Assembly: GCF_965227365.1 (NCBI RefSeq)
Contig: NZ_OZ245754.1
Location: 1-64,000 of the forward strand
Length of the DNA: 64,000 bases
Direction of reading: 5' to 3'
DNA from: Hwanghaeella sp965227365
GTDB taxonomy: Bacteria > Pseudomonadota > Alphaproteobacteria > UBA8366 > Aestuariispiraceae
Each line of letters opens with the position of its first letter. Position 1 is the stretch's first letter. Made by a program: the position numbers and the translations under genes. Under the pieces are notes generated by a model. That model searched no databases. It saw only the letters and a list, made by a program, of their open reading frames with translations, and had not been told where the DNA came from. Below, one piece after another: positions 31,697-40,750 of this stretch.

Positions 31697-33379
31697 ATGA
31701 AAATTAATACGGTCGATACGGAAATCAGTGTCTCCCCTCAGATTGCTCCGACGGATATCGCGGAGATCGCGCGGGCGGGGTTCAAGACGATTGTCTGCAA
31801 CCGCCCGGACGGTGAGGGGAACGACCAGCCGCTGTTCCATGAAATTGAGGAAGTCGCGAAGAAGGCGGGGCTGGAATGCCACTATCTTCCGGTCGAGAGC
31901 GGCAAGGTAACCGATGAAGACGCGGATGCCTTCGGCACGCTTCTGGACGGCGCGCCGAAACCGGTATTCGCCTACTGCCGCACCGGCACGCGCTCAATTA
32001 CGCTGTGGTCACTGAGCCGGGCGGGAAAAATTGCCTTGCCGGATGTCCTGACGAAAGCGAAGCAGGCCGGTTACGACATGTCGGGCGTGGTCCGCCGCGT
32101 CGCCAACAAGGGCAAGATGCCAAGCGGGGCCGTTGACGGCAAATATGACGTGGTAATCGTCGGTGCCGGTGCCGCGGGGATATCCGTCGCCTCGTCGATG
32201 CTGGCTCGGGCGCCGGACCTTGATGTCGCAATCATCGATCCCGCCGACATTCATTACTATCAGCCGGGCTGGACCCTTGTCGGCGGCGGCGTGTTCGAGG
32301 CGGATGAAACCGTCCGCACTTTGTCCTCCGTTCTTCCCGGCAATGTGCATTGGATCAAGGCCGCGGTTGCTGCTTTCGAACCGGACAAGAACTCGGTTCT
32401 GCTGGAAGGCTGCCGGGTGATCGAATACGGCCGGCTGGTGGTCTGTCCCGGCTTGAAGCTGGATTGGCACAAGGTCGAAGGGTTGGATGACACGCTGGGC
32501 AAGAACGGCGTCACGTCAAACTATCGGTTCGACCTCGCCCCCTATACCTGGAAACTGGTGAGCGGCATGCGCGAGGGAACGGCGCTGTTCACGCAGCCGC
32601 CGATGCCGATCAAATGCGCGGGCGCGCCGCAAAAGGCGATGTACCTCTCGGCCGATCATTGGCACCGTCAGGGCGTGCTCAAGAACATCGATATAGGCTT
32701 CTACAATGCCGGCGGCGTTCTGTTCGGTGTGAAGGACTATGTCCCGGCCCTGATGGAATATGTCGAAAAATACAATGCCAACCTGATGTTCAGTCACAAC
32801 CTCACCGCCATCGATGGGCCGGCGAAGAAGGCCTGGTTCACGAAGACGGATGGGGAAGGCAAGACCGAAACCGTGGAACGGTCCTTCGACATGATCCATG
32901 TCTGTCCGCCGCAATGCGCGCCGGACTTCATCCGGGTCAGCCCCTTGGCGGATGCGGCCGGCTGGGTCGATGTCGATCAGAATACGCTTCGGCATAAGAC
33001 CTACGAAAATATCTGGAGCCTGGGCGATGTAATGAACGCGCCCAACGCGAAAACCGCTGCCGCGGCCCGCATGCAGGCGCCGGTCGTCGCCCAGAACGTC
33101 CTGACCGACATGGGCAAGGGATCCGGCGTTTCGCACTATAACGGATACGGCTCCTGCCCGCTGACTGTCGAACGAGGCAAGATCGTGCTGGCCGAGTTCG
33201 GCTATGGCGGCAAGCTGCTGCCCAGTTTCCCGTCATGGCTGATCAACGGCAAACAGCCCAGCCGCCTTGCCTGGCTGCTGAAGGAGAAGATCCTTCCCCC
33301 CGTTTATTGGGAAGGCATGCTGCGTGGCCGCGAATGGCTTGTGAAGCCGAAGGTCGCGAAACCGGAAATCGTGAACTAA
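31697..33379 (+). CDS. Fusion of DUF442 phosphatase-like domain and sulfide:quinone oxidoreductase
   Basis: A 560-residue protein. Residues 1-115 form a DUF442/tyrosine-phosphatase-like domain with the active-site loop YCRTGTRS (Cys94). From about 150 it is an SQR-type flavoprotein with the FAD motif GAGAAG (156-161) and the redox Cys307 in PIKCAGAP, which matches human SQOR. The position corresponding to the second redox Cys of human SQOR (GDC in the C-terminal FAD motif) is Val445 (GDVMNAPNAKT). Two other cysteines, Cys403 and Cys407, sit in HVCPPQCAPD. It would oxidise sulfide and pass electrons to quinone at the membrane; the N-terminal domain may handle the persulfide product. GGAAGG precedes the ATG. 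Confidence 0.9.
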   Translation: MKINTVDTEISVSPQIAPTDIAEIARAGFKTIVCNRPDGEGNDQPLFHEIEEVAKKAGLECHYLPVESGKVTDEDADAFGTLLDGAPKPVFAYCRTGTRSITLWSLSRAGKIALPDVLTKAKQAGYDMSGVVRRVANKGKMPSGAVDGKYDVVIVGAGAAGISVASSMLARAPDLDVAIIDPADIHYYQPGWTLVGGGVFEADETVRTLSSVLPGNVHWIKAAVAAFEPDKNSVLLEGCRVIEYGRLVVCPGLKLDWHKVEGLDDTLGKNGVTSNYRFDLAPYTWKLVSGMREGTALFTQPPMPIKCAGAPQKAMYLSADHWHRQGVLKNIDIGFYNAGGVLFGVKDYVPALMEYVEKYNANLMFSHNLTAIDGPAKKAWFTKTDGEGKTETVERSFDMIHVCPPQCAPDFIRVSPLADAAGWVDVDQNTLRHKTYENIWSLGDVMNAPNAKTAAAARMQAPVVAQNVLTDMGKGSGVSHYNGYGSCPLTVERGKIVLAEFGYGGKLLPSFPSWLINGKQPSRLAWLLKEKILPPVYWEGMLRGREWLVKPKVAKPEIVN

Positions 33380-33389
33380 CCCTGACGCG

Positions 33390-35171
33390 ATGGATAAGAC
33401 CGGTATGATTGAGCGGGCTCTTCCCTGCATCGGTTGGCTGCGCCGTTACGATGCCGAGGCTTTTCACGGCGATGCCCTGGCCGCGATCATCGTGACCATC
33501 ATGTTGATCCCGCAAAGCCTGGCCTATGCCCTGCTTGCGGGATTGCCGCCGGAAGTCGGTCTCTATGCCAGCATGCTGCCTTTGGCGGGTTATGCGCTTT
33601 TCGGGTCCTCCAACGCGCTCGCGGTCGGTCCGGTCGCGGTCGTCTCCCTCATGACGGCAGCGGCGATCGGCAATGTCGCGGCAAGCGGCACTGTCGACTA
33701 TGCCTCGGCGGCGCTGGCGCTTGCCTTTATGTCCGGGCTGTTCCTTGTCCTGCTGGGACTGCTTCGGCTCGGTTTCCTCGCCAGCCTCCTCAGTCATTCC
33801 GTGATATCGGGATTCATCACCGCGTCGGGGCTGCTCATCGCGGCAAGCCAGTTGAAGCATATCCTGGGCGTGAACGCCTCCGGTCACACGATGGTGGAAC
33901 TGGTCGAATCCCTTGCCGCCCATGCGGGGGAAGTAAATATCCCGACCCTCGTGATTGGTGTCCTGGCGACGGCGTTCCTGTTCTGGGTGCGCGCGAAACT
34001 GAAGCCGCTGCTGAAATCAATCGGGTTTGGACCGAAATTGGCGGATGCCCTGGCCAAGGCCGGGCCGGTCGCGGCGGTGATTGCGACGATCCTGGCGGTG
34101 CAATTCCTTGGTCTGGATAAAGCCGGGGTCAAGGTTGTCGGCGCGATCCCGCAGGGCCTGCCGCCCTTCTCCCTTCCACCGGTGGAGATCGATCTGTGGC
34201 GGGAGTTGATGCCGTCGGCGATCCTGATCTCCATTGTCGGTTTCGTTGAGAGCGTGTCGGTCGCACAGACCCTGGCGGCAAAGCGTCGCGAGAGGGTCTA
34301 CCCGAACCGGGAATTGCTTGGCCTGGGGGCGGCGAATGTGGCGGCGGCGGTCAGCGGCGGTTATCCTGTAACCGGCGGTTTTGCCCGTTCGGTGGTCAAC
34401 TACGATGCCGGGGCACGGACGCCGCTGGCGGGCGTCATGACGGCGGTCGGGATCGGCCTGACGGCGATGTTCCTGACGCCGTTGTTCCATCAACTGCCCA
34501 AGGCGACCTTGGCGGCGACCATCGTCGTCGCGGTGCTGTCGCTGGTCGATCTGGGGGCCCTGCGCCGGACCTGGAACTATTCGAAAACGGACTTCGCGGC
34601 CATGGCGGCCACGATCCTGATGGTTTTGGGCATGGGGGTGGAAATAGGGATCATCACCGGCGTCGGCCTGTCGCTGATCCTGTTTCTGGGACGCACGGCC
34701 CGTCCGCATTTCGCCGTTGTTGGGCAGGTGCCCGGCACGCATCATTTCCGGAATGTGAAACGGCACGACGTCGTCACAAGCCCGAAGGTGTTGAGCGTCC
34801 GTGTCGACGAAAGCCTGTACTTCGCCAATACCCGTTGGTTGGAGGACATGCTGTATGATCAGGCCGTCGCCAGCGCGACGGTGAAACATGTGGTGCTGAT
34901 CTGCTCCGCCGTGAATACGATCGATTCCAGTGCCCTGGAAGGTCTGGAAGGGTTGAACGACCGGCTGCACGCGGCCGGGGTGACTTTCCATTTGTCCGAG
35001 GTCAAAGGACCGGTCATGGACAAGCTGAAGAAAACTGATTTTCTGGCCCATCTGACGGGGGCCATCTTCCTCAGCCAGCATGACGCCATGGCGGCTCTGG
35101 ATCCGTCGGCGACCGCTGATGCGGAAATGAGCGAGCGCCGGCCGGGTTCCGCCAGCCGGCATCCGGCCTGA
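33390..35171 (+). CDS. SulP-family anion transporter with STAS domain
   Basis: A 593-residue SLC26/SulP permease. It has hydrophobic transport helices over residues 25-430, with the family motif QSLAYALLAGLPPEVGLYAS near the N-terminus, followed by a C-terminal STAS domain (about 445-565) containing the nucleotide-contact-like DSSALEGLEG segment. It starts 10 bases after the SQR fusion gene, so it belongs to the same operon. Sulfate or sulfite export, or bicarbonate exchange, are the likely roles; context favours removal of sulfur oxyanions made by the dioxygenase. The ribosome site is weak, and the in-frame ATG at 33405 is an alternative start. Confidence 0.9.
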   Translation: MDKTGMIERALPCIGWLRRYDAEAFHGDALAAIIVTIMLIPQSLAYALLAGLPPEVGLYASMLPLAGYALFGSSNALAVGPVAVVSLMTAAAIGNVAASGTVDYASAALALAFMSGLFLVLLGLLRLGFLASLLSHSVISGFITASGLLIAASQLKHILGVNASGHTMVELVESLAAHAGEVNIPTLVIGVLATAFLFWVRAKLKPLLKSIGFGPKLADALAKAGPVAAVIATILAVQFLGLDKAGVKVVGAIPQGLPPFSLPPVEIDLWRELMPSAILISIVGFVESVSVAQTLAAKRRERVYPNRELLGLGAANVAAAVSGGYPVTGGFARSVVNYDAGARTPLAGVMTAVGIGLTAMFLTPLFHQLPKATLAATIVVAVLSLVDLGALRRTWNYSKTDFAAMAATILMVLGMGVEIGIITGVGLSLILFLGRTARPHFAVVGQVPGTHHFRNVKRHDVVTSPKVLSVRVDESLYFANTRWLEDMLYDQAVASATVKHVVLICSAVNTIDSSALEGLEGLNDRLHAAGVTFHLSEVKGPVMDKLKKTDFLAHLTGAIFLSQHDAMAALDPSATADAEMSERRPGSASRHPA

Positions 35172-35182
35172 TCAAAAAGAAA

Positions 35183-35204
35183 AAGCCCGGCTTCGGCCGG
35201 GCTT
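35183..35204 (-). terminator. Intrinsic terminator for the surface-glycan locus
   Basis: A perfect 9-bp stem (AAGCCCGGC with GCCGGGCTT) and a tetraloop. Read on the minus strand it is followed by TTTTTCTTTTT, a textbook Rho-independent terminator for asnB and the long minus-strand locus. It lies in the 64-base gap to the convergent SulP gene; in the plus direction the T-tract is poor. Confidence 0.88.
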
Positions 35205-35235
35205 GTGCGAAAGGCGATTTGTCCGTGGCTGGATG

Positions 35236-37038
35236 TCAGCCGACACTGCGCAGCCAGATCTCCATATTGATCAGGGCGAAGATCCGCGGCAGACCCTCGC
35301 TCCGTCCGGCACGGAAATCTGCGATTGCCTTATCCAGTTTGTTGCCGTCGGCAAAGCTGCGCAGTTTCCCGTTCGGGTCGGTCAGGTCCGACAGGTATCG
35401 GCCCAAGCCCGCTTCGTCCGCCGCCCAGCGCTTGTAGGGCAGCAGCAGACCGACCTTGCGCCGATGGATCAGGTCATGAGGCAGGTGCTGTTCGGCCAAG
35501 TGTTTCAGGATCGGTTTCGTCTGGCCGCCCGGCACCCGCATCTCATTCGGCAGGGCATTCACCACCTGCAGCAGCGGCGTATGGACGAAAGGCACGCGTG
35601 CCTCGACCGACTGCGCCATGCTCATCTTGTCCTGCCTCACCAGCAGGGATTCCAGATAGGCGGTCTGGTCGACCGCGAACAGCCGGTCGCGGAAATCGTC
35701 GAAACGTGCCGATGCCGCTTCCCGTGCGCCCGGCGCCGCGGGCAGCAGGTCCGGGAAAATATCCGCCATCGCGTTCAGGTTTTCGTACAGGGCCGCATAG
35801 GCGGCGAAATCCCGTCCGTGCAATTTCCTAATGCCTTTGAAGGGCCAGATATTCGGCAAGGGCAGGAAGGCGGGCCAGGCCCGGTCGATCGCTTCCTGCC
35901 GGGCCAGCTTCTGCCAGATCGAATAGCGGAAATATCCGCCGAACATTTCGTCCGCGCCTTCGCCGGTCAGGACGACCTTGTGCCGTTTCTTGATTTCACC
36001 GCATAGGCCGTAGAGCGTTACGCATCCGCCATGCGGGACCGGGCCTTCCATCGCCCTGGCGGCGTCGGGCAGCATATCGGCGAAATTCCGGCCGCTGACA
36101 TTCCATTCAAGGTGATTTAGGCCATACCGTTCGACGACAGGCTTGCGGTATTCTCCTTCGTCGAGCGCCGGATCGTCCAGTTTCACCGCGTAACTGTCCA
36201 GGCGGGTTCCCGCCGCTTCGGCGGCCAGGGCGGCGATCAGGCTGGAATCGACGCCGCCGGAGAGCTGCAGGCTGTACCCGACATCGCTCATCAGATGGGC
36301 GTTGAGGGAGGCAAGGACGGCATTATGGGCGTCTTCCTCCGTCGCTGTCCGTTGTTGATTGAGCGTATCCAACGGGTCGGCAAACCGGCGGTCCCTGCGA
36401 TTGCCTGTCTGCAGGTCGATGGTGATCAGTGTTCCACCGGGAACCCGCTCTATTCCCTTGTAGTTGGAAAGTGATCCGGCCGCCCAGCCGAAAGTCAGAA
36501 GTTCGGGCAGGGCGTTGAGATCCGCCTCCGCCCCGACCAAGGGGCTGATCGCCTTCACTTCGCTGGCAAAGACATGCAGGTCGCCCTTGCTCGCCGCGTA
36601 AAGAGGCTTGATGCCGAGCGGGTCGCGCGCGGCCAGCAGCACACCCCGGCGCCGGTCCAGAAGGCAAATTGCGTACATGCCTTCCAGGCGCTCGAACAGG
36701 TCTTCGCCCCATTGCCGGTAGCCGTTCAGGACGACTTCGGAATCGCCCTTGGTACGGAACCGGACACCCAGCGATTCCAACTCCGCGCGCAGGGCTCGGA
36801 AATTGTAGATCTCCCCGTTGAAAACAAGGGTGATCTCGCCCTGCTCATCGGACATCGGCTGGTCCGAGGCGGGCTCGGGGTCCATGATCGCAAGACGCCG
36901 GAAGACGAGGGCGCATCCGTCCTCGGATACGGCGCCGCCCGAATCCGGGCCACGGTGGAACAATGCGGAGTCGATCCGCTCCAGCAGGGATGCGTCGAAC
37001 CTGCGGCCCGGTTGGGCGAGGGCGGCTAATCCGCACAT
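35236..37038 (-). CDS. asnB: Asparagine synthetase (glutamine-hydrolysing)
   Basis: A 600-residue AsnB-type enzyme. Cys2 (MCGLAAL) is the glutaminase nucleophile, FNGEIYNF is the glutamine-site loop, and LSGGVDSS near residue 247 is the PP-loop of the ATP-dependent synthetase domain. It amidates a carboxylate with glutamine-derived ammonia. It is last in the long minus-strand glycan locus, 16 bases after a membrane glycosyltransferase gene. AsnB paralogues in polysaccharide loci often amidate uronic acids, so the target here may be a sugar acid rather than aspartate. GGGAG precedes the ATG. Confidence 0.9.
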   Translation of the reverse strand: MCGLAALAQPGRRFDASLLERIDSALFHRGPDSGGAVSEDGCALVFRRLAIMDPEPASDQPMSDEQGEITLVFNGEIYNFRALRAELESLGVRFRTKGDSEVVLNGYRQWGEDLFERLEGMYAICLLDRRRGVLLAARDPLGIKPLYAASKGDLHVFASEVKAISPLVGAEADLNALPELLTFGWAAGSLSNYKGIERVPGGTLITIDLQTGNRRDRRFADPLDTLNQQRTATEEDAHNAVLASLNAHLMSDVGYSLQLSGGVDSSLIAALAAEAAGTRLDSYAVKLDDPALDEGEYRKPVVERYGLNHLEWNVSGRNFADMLPDAARAMEGPVPHGGCVTLYGLCGEIKKRHKVVLTGEGADEMFGGYFRYSIWQKLARQEAIDRAWPAFLPLPNIWPFKGIRKLHGRDFAAYAALYENLNAMADIFPDLLPAAPGAREAASARFDDFRDRLFAVDQTAYLESLLVRQDKMSMAQSVEARVPFVHTPLLQVVNALPNEMRVPGGQTKPILKHLAEQHLPHDLIHRRKVGLLLPYKRWAADEAGLGRYLSDLTDPNGKLRSFADGNKLDKAIADFRAGRSEGLPRIFALINMEIWLRSVG

Positions 37039-37054
37039 GGTGGGTACTCCCTGG

Positions 37055-38437
37055 TCACCGGTTTGTTCCCGGCCAGCGGAAAGACGGCAGGTAGTGTTCG
37101 AGGCACACCATAAGGCCGATCGCGGTCATGACGACCCAGACCGGTTCCAGTGGCAAACGGTATTTCGGGCTGAAAACAGGGCCGTTCAGACCCAACGTAT
37201 AGCCTGCCCAAAGGAATAACAGAACAGCGGGGATCGCCGTGGCCCTGCCGCCGCGCAGGCAGACGGCGAAGCCAAGGCATGCCAGCAGCAATGCGACCGG
37301 TATCGGCGCCGCACTGATCAGCAGGAGGGCGGTGTAGAGCGCCCCCTCATTATCGAATAGGAAATTCCAGACCTTGTCGGCAAGGCTGTCGCCGGGCGTA
37401 TCGTAGAACCCTTGGCGCGGCAGTTCGGAAAGCAGCGGGGAAATGGTGCTGGCGGGAGAGGCTAGATTCAGGACCGCTCCCTTCACCCAGGCGGAAAGAA
37501 CGGCGGGTATGCCGAGCTCCTTCAGTTTTTCCCCGGCGAGGGCGGTCATCGCATCGGATTCCTGGAACGGGTTCTGCGCCGCGCGGTGGGCGGGGGTCTG
37601 CAGAAGTTCGGCTCGCCATTCGGTTTCCGTTTGCTCGATGGGAATGCCGGTTTCGTATTCCCGGATCAGGGGGGCGACCCAGAACAGAAGATGCGCACCG
37701 GTCTGGGCGTGCAGGCGGGCGGAGCCGAAGGCTTCCTGGTTGCGCAGCATGACCGGTGAGGCGATCGCGACGCACAGCAACAGCGTGGCGGCCAGGCCGA
37801 GCGCGCTGCGCAGCCAGGCGGTTCGGTTCCGCAACAGGGCGAGGAGCAGCAGAATCAACGGGCTCAACATCAGCCAATGCTGGACGAAAGGCCGTGTCAC
37901 CAGGGCAAGGCCCCAGGCGATTCCCATGGCGCCCGTGCTCTTGGCGTCGCGGCGCTCGAGCCAGATCACTGTCGTGAGCAGGCCCGCGGCAACGAAAAAC
38001 AGGAAAAGCGTATCCGTATAGAACAGCCCCGCCACCACGATTTGAGTCGGGTTGAAGGCACCGATCAGCCCGGCGATGAGGAAGCTGCCGGGGCGCAACC
38101 GTTCCGCCAGCATGCCTGCGATGACGCAGGTCGCCGCATCGACCGGAATCTGCAGCAAAACATAACCCAGCGGGTCGGGCGGCATGCCGGCGCTCAAGGT
38201 CCAGGACATCACCAGGAAGGGGACGGGCATCAGGTCCAACCCGATGCCGGGGCCCGATGCGACGGCGACCTGCATGTAGCTGCCGCCGTCGGCGAGGTAT
38301 TGCGCCGCCTGGATGAAGGCGTGGGAATCCGGTCCCATCAGGCCGTCGGCGCCGAACTGCAGATAGACCACCAGCACATACAGGGCGCGGATCGCCAAGG
38401 CGACGGCGAGGACGAGGACAATGCGGCCGGCGGTCAT
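37055..38437 (-). CDS. Membrane glycosyltransferase, GT39/GT83-like
   Basis: A 460-residue integral membrane protein with about ten hydrophobic segments. It has the architecture of lipid-linked-sugar transferases (ArnT/PMT class), with an early acidic motif in the first periplasmic loop (GPDSHAF) and a late basic motif SPKYRLPLEP before the last helix. It would transfer a sugar from a polyprenyl carrier at the periplasmic face. Its start overlaps the end of the next upstream GT4 gene (ATGA). Confidence 0.78.
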   Translation of the reverse strand: MTAGRIVLVLAVALAIRALYVLVVYLQFGADGLMGPDSHAFIQAAQYLADGGSYMQVAVASGPGIGLDLMPVPFLVMSWTLSAGMPPDPLGYVLLQIPVDAATCVIAGMLAERLRPGSFLIAGLIGAFNPTQIVVAGLFYTDTLFLFFVAAGLLTTVIWLERRDAKSTGAMGIAWGLALVTRPFVQHWLMLSPLILLLLALLRNRTAWLRSALGLAATLLLCVAIASPVMLRNQEAFGSARLHAQTGAHLLFWVAPLIREYETGIPIEQTETEWRAELLQTPAHRAAQNPFQESDAMTALAGEKLKELGIPAVLSAWVKGAVLNLASPASTISPLLSELPRQGFYDTPGDSLADKVWNFLFDNEGALYTALLLISAAPIPVALLLACLGFAVCLRGGRATAIPAVLLFLWAGYTLGLNGPVFSPKYRLPLEPVWVVMTAIGLMVCLEHYLPSFRWPGTNR

Positions 38438-39531
38438 GATTCCCGGGCTCCGGCGATCAAATGCGCATATTTCTCGATGACCTGTGCCTTCTCAAATCGC
38501 GGTGGCAGCCAGGACTGTCGCTCCCACCCCAGTTCCGGCCGAGGGGGTAGGGATTGCATGGCGGCGAGGAAATCTTCTTTGCCTTCGGCGATCAGCAAGG
38601 ACCCCGCCGGAACATCGGCGGCGAGTTCCGGCAAGCCGCCGGCGGTGCGGGTCGCGATGACAGGCGTGCCGAGGGCGAGCGCCTCAAGGGCGGCATTCGG
38701 CATGCCTTCCCAGCGGGACGGCATCAGGAAGGCATCCGCTTGGGCGATCCGCTGCCATGGCGCCTTGTCGAAGCCGGGCATCTCAATACGATCCGTCAGG
38801 CCGTGTTCGGCTCGCAATTGTTCCAGGCGCGCGCGCATTGGGCCGTCCCCTAGAATGGTCAGGCGGCAGTCCTGCGGCATTTCCGCGAACCAGGGTATCA
38901 GCAGGTCGAAACCCTTTTGATGGGTCAGCCGTCCGGCAGAGATGAAATGCCTTCCCGCCGGCCGGGCGGCGGCGTAGTCGACCCTGTTACGCAGCGCGGT
39001 GACATCGACGGGGTTGTCGACCTGTGCAATCCGATCTTCTTTGACGCCCAGCGCGCGGAGTTTGGCGGCGACCGTATGGGAATTGCAGATGACCCGTTCC
39101 GCGCGATTGTAGAGCAGGCGGTAGGCCAAGCGCCCGACAATCCTGCCCAAAGCCCCGGCGGGAAAGGTGGCCAAAGACGCTTCGGGCAAATTCGCTTCCC
39201 GGACGAGATAGCTTATGTTTCCGGGCAGGCGCGGTTTGACGAAGGCGAGTATCGCCAAGTTCAGGTATCCCATCGTGGAAACCACGACATCGGGCCGTAT
39301 CTCCCGAAGGGTATTGGCTAATGCGCCGATCGCGTGGCGCAGTCGCGGGCTTTCTAAGTCGATTATTCGGATATCGCTTGGAACCGCCGAAGCAAGATCC
39401 CCCTCGCCGTTCAGCACCACGAGAATGGGTTCGAACCGATCCCTATCGAGCGATCCCGCGAGTTGGAGCATCACCCGTTCGGCACCCCCGCCGGCGAAAC
39501 TCGGCAGGATCAAGGCGACTTTAGTCTTCAT
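38434..39531 (-). CDS. Glycosyltransferase family 4
   Basis: A 365-residue GT-B fold transferase. The N-terminal domain starts with LPSFAGGGAERVM, which is the GT4 glycine-rich acceptor loop. The C-terminal nucleotide-sugar domain carries EGMPNAALEALALGTPV, the E-X7-E signature of the family. It acts at the cytoplasmic face in repeat-unit assembly. It overlaps the membrane glycosyltransferase gene by four bases and lies 15 bases behind a second GT4 gene. Confidence 0.9.
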   Translation of the reverse strand: MKTKVALILPSFAGGGAERVMLQLAGSLDRDRFEPILVVLNGEGDLASAVPSDIRIIDLESPRLRHAIGALANTLREIRPDVVVSTMGYLNLAILAFVKPRLPGNISYLVREANLPEASLATFPAGALGRIVGRLAYRLLYNRAERVICNSHTVAAKLRALGVKEDRIAQVDNPVDVTALRNRVDYAAARPAGRHFISAGRLTHQKGFDLLIPWFAEMPQDCRLTILGDGPMRARLEQLRAEHGLTDRIEMPGFDKAPWQRIAQADAFLMPSRWEGMPNAALEALALGTPVIATRTAGGLPELAADVPAGSLLIAEGKEDFLAAMQSLPPRPELGWERQSWLPPRFEKAQVIEKYAHLIAGARES

Positions 39532-39546
39532 GGTTGAAGGGAGACA

Positions 39547-40734
39547 TTATCGCCGCGCCAGAACCGAGTCATAGACCCGGCCGATTCCATCGGCCATGCG
39601 CTGCGGCCCGAACAGCGTTTCGGCCTTTTCCTTGTTCCGTGTCTTGAACTCGGCACGCAATTCCGGGTCGTTCCGAAGACGGGTCAGGAAATCAGCGATG
39701 CTTTCCGGGTTGTACTCGGCGGCAAGGTAGCCATTCCGTCCCATCTCCACGAATTTATCGAAATGACCGAGAGTAATGACCGGAATGCCGGCCGCGATGC
39801 CTTCCATGATGTCGCGGCCCCAGGGGTTCTGCTGCCGCGTCAGCTTGATCAGGGCGTCACCATGGCTGAGAGCCCCGTTCGGATTGGCGATATGGCCGGG
39901 CAGCATCACCATGTCCTGCAAGCCGTTCTCGGCGATCGTATCGACAATCGACTGATAATAGGGCGCGGGCTTGCCGGTAACCGGATGGCGGTGGGCGGGC
40001 CGGCCGAACAGAAAGAAGCGGATATCCTCGATACCCCGTTTCTTCAGCACGGTTGCGATCTCGACGACACGGTCCACGCCTCGGTTGGGAGAGAAGTTGC
40101 TTAGCGAGATGACCTTCAACCCGTCCTGGAAGCCGGCCATGCAATCCGGTTCCTCGGACCCCGCCGGCGGCGGCAGGCAGATATTGTAGAGCACGCTACC
40201 CGCGGCACCCGTATCGCGCGACGGCAGCAGAGACCGGAAATGCGACTCCACCGGTTCCGAAATGAAGACGAGATGACTTGCCTGTGTCGCGATCATCCGG
40301 GCCAGGGAGCGGGCAAAGAAACCCGGAATCAGCTGGGTCCGAATATGGCAGACCCACGGCAAGCCCAAGCGTTTCGCAAGGGCGCGCCCCGCCAGGGCGA
40401 GGCTTTCGTGATTCACGTGAATAAGGCGGCAGTCATGCTTTTCCGCCAGTGCTTGCAGGCGGTTGAGGGCGCCGGGCAGTTTCCGTGCGGCCCATCGATA
40501 GAGCAGCCAGGAAATCAGGTTCTTCCGTTCCGATGGCCGGAAGGAGGGAAGCTCGGTTTCGACGACGAAATCTATTCCGGCGGCTTCGTAATGGGCCACG
40601 GCCGGCCCGTCCTTGCGCAAGACGACCACGGGCTTCCAGAGTTTCCGGTCCAGGGCCGCGACCATGTTCATGAGCGATCGGGAAGACCCGCCCCAACCGG
40701 ATTCAAGGTCCAGGAACAAGATTGCCGTGGTCAT
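39547..40734 (-). CDS. Glycosyltransferase family 4-like
   Basis: A 395-residue GT-B protein. The N-terminal LESGWGGSSRSLMNM is a GT4 acceptor loop, and the C-terminal part has PGH near 275 and RDIMEGIAAGIPV, the E-X7-E region. Compared with its neighbour it has a longer middle section. Donor and acceptor sugars are unknown. It is co-directional with the kelch gene behind it (16 bases). Confidence 0.87.
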   Translation of the reverse strand: MTTAILFLDLESGWGGSSRSLMNMVAALDRKLWKPVVVLRKDGPAVAHYEAAGIDFVVETELPSFRPSERKNLISWLLYRWAARKLPGALNRLQALAEKHDCRLIHVNHESLALAGRALAKRLGLPWVCHIRTQLIPGFFARSLARMIATQASHLVFISEPVESHFRSLLPSRDTGAAGSVLYNICLPPPAGSEEPDCMAGFQDGLKVISLSNFSPNRGVDRVVEIATVLKKRGIEDIRFFLFGRPAHRHPVTGKPAPYYQSIVDTIAENGLQDMVMLPGHIANPNGALSHGDALIKLTRQQNPWGRDIMEGIAAGIPVITLGHFDKFVEMGRNGYLAAEYNPESIADFLTRLRNDPELRAEFKTRNKEKAETLFGPQRMADGIGRVYDSVLARR

Positions 40735-40750
40735 CGTGTTCGCGGCCCTA

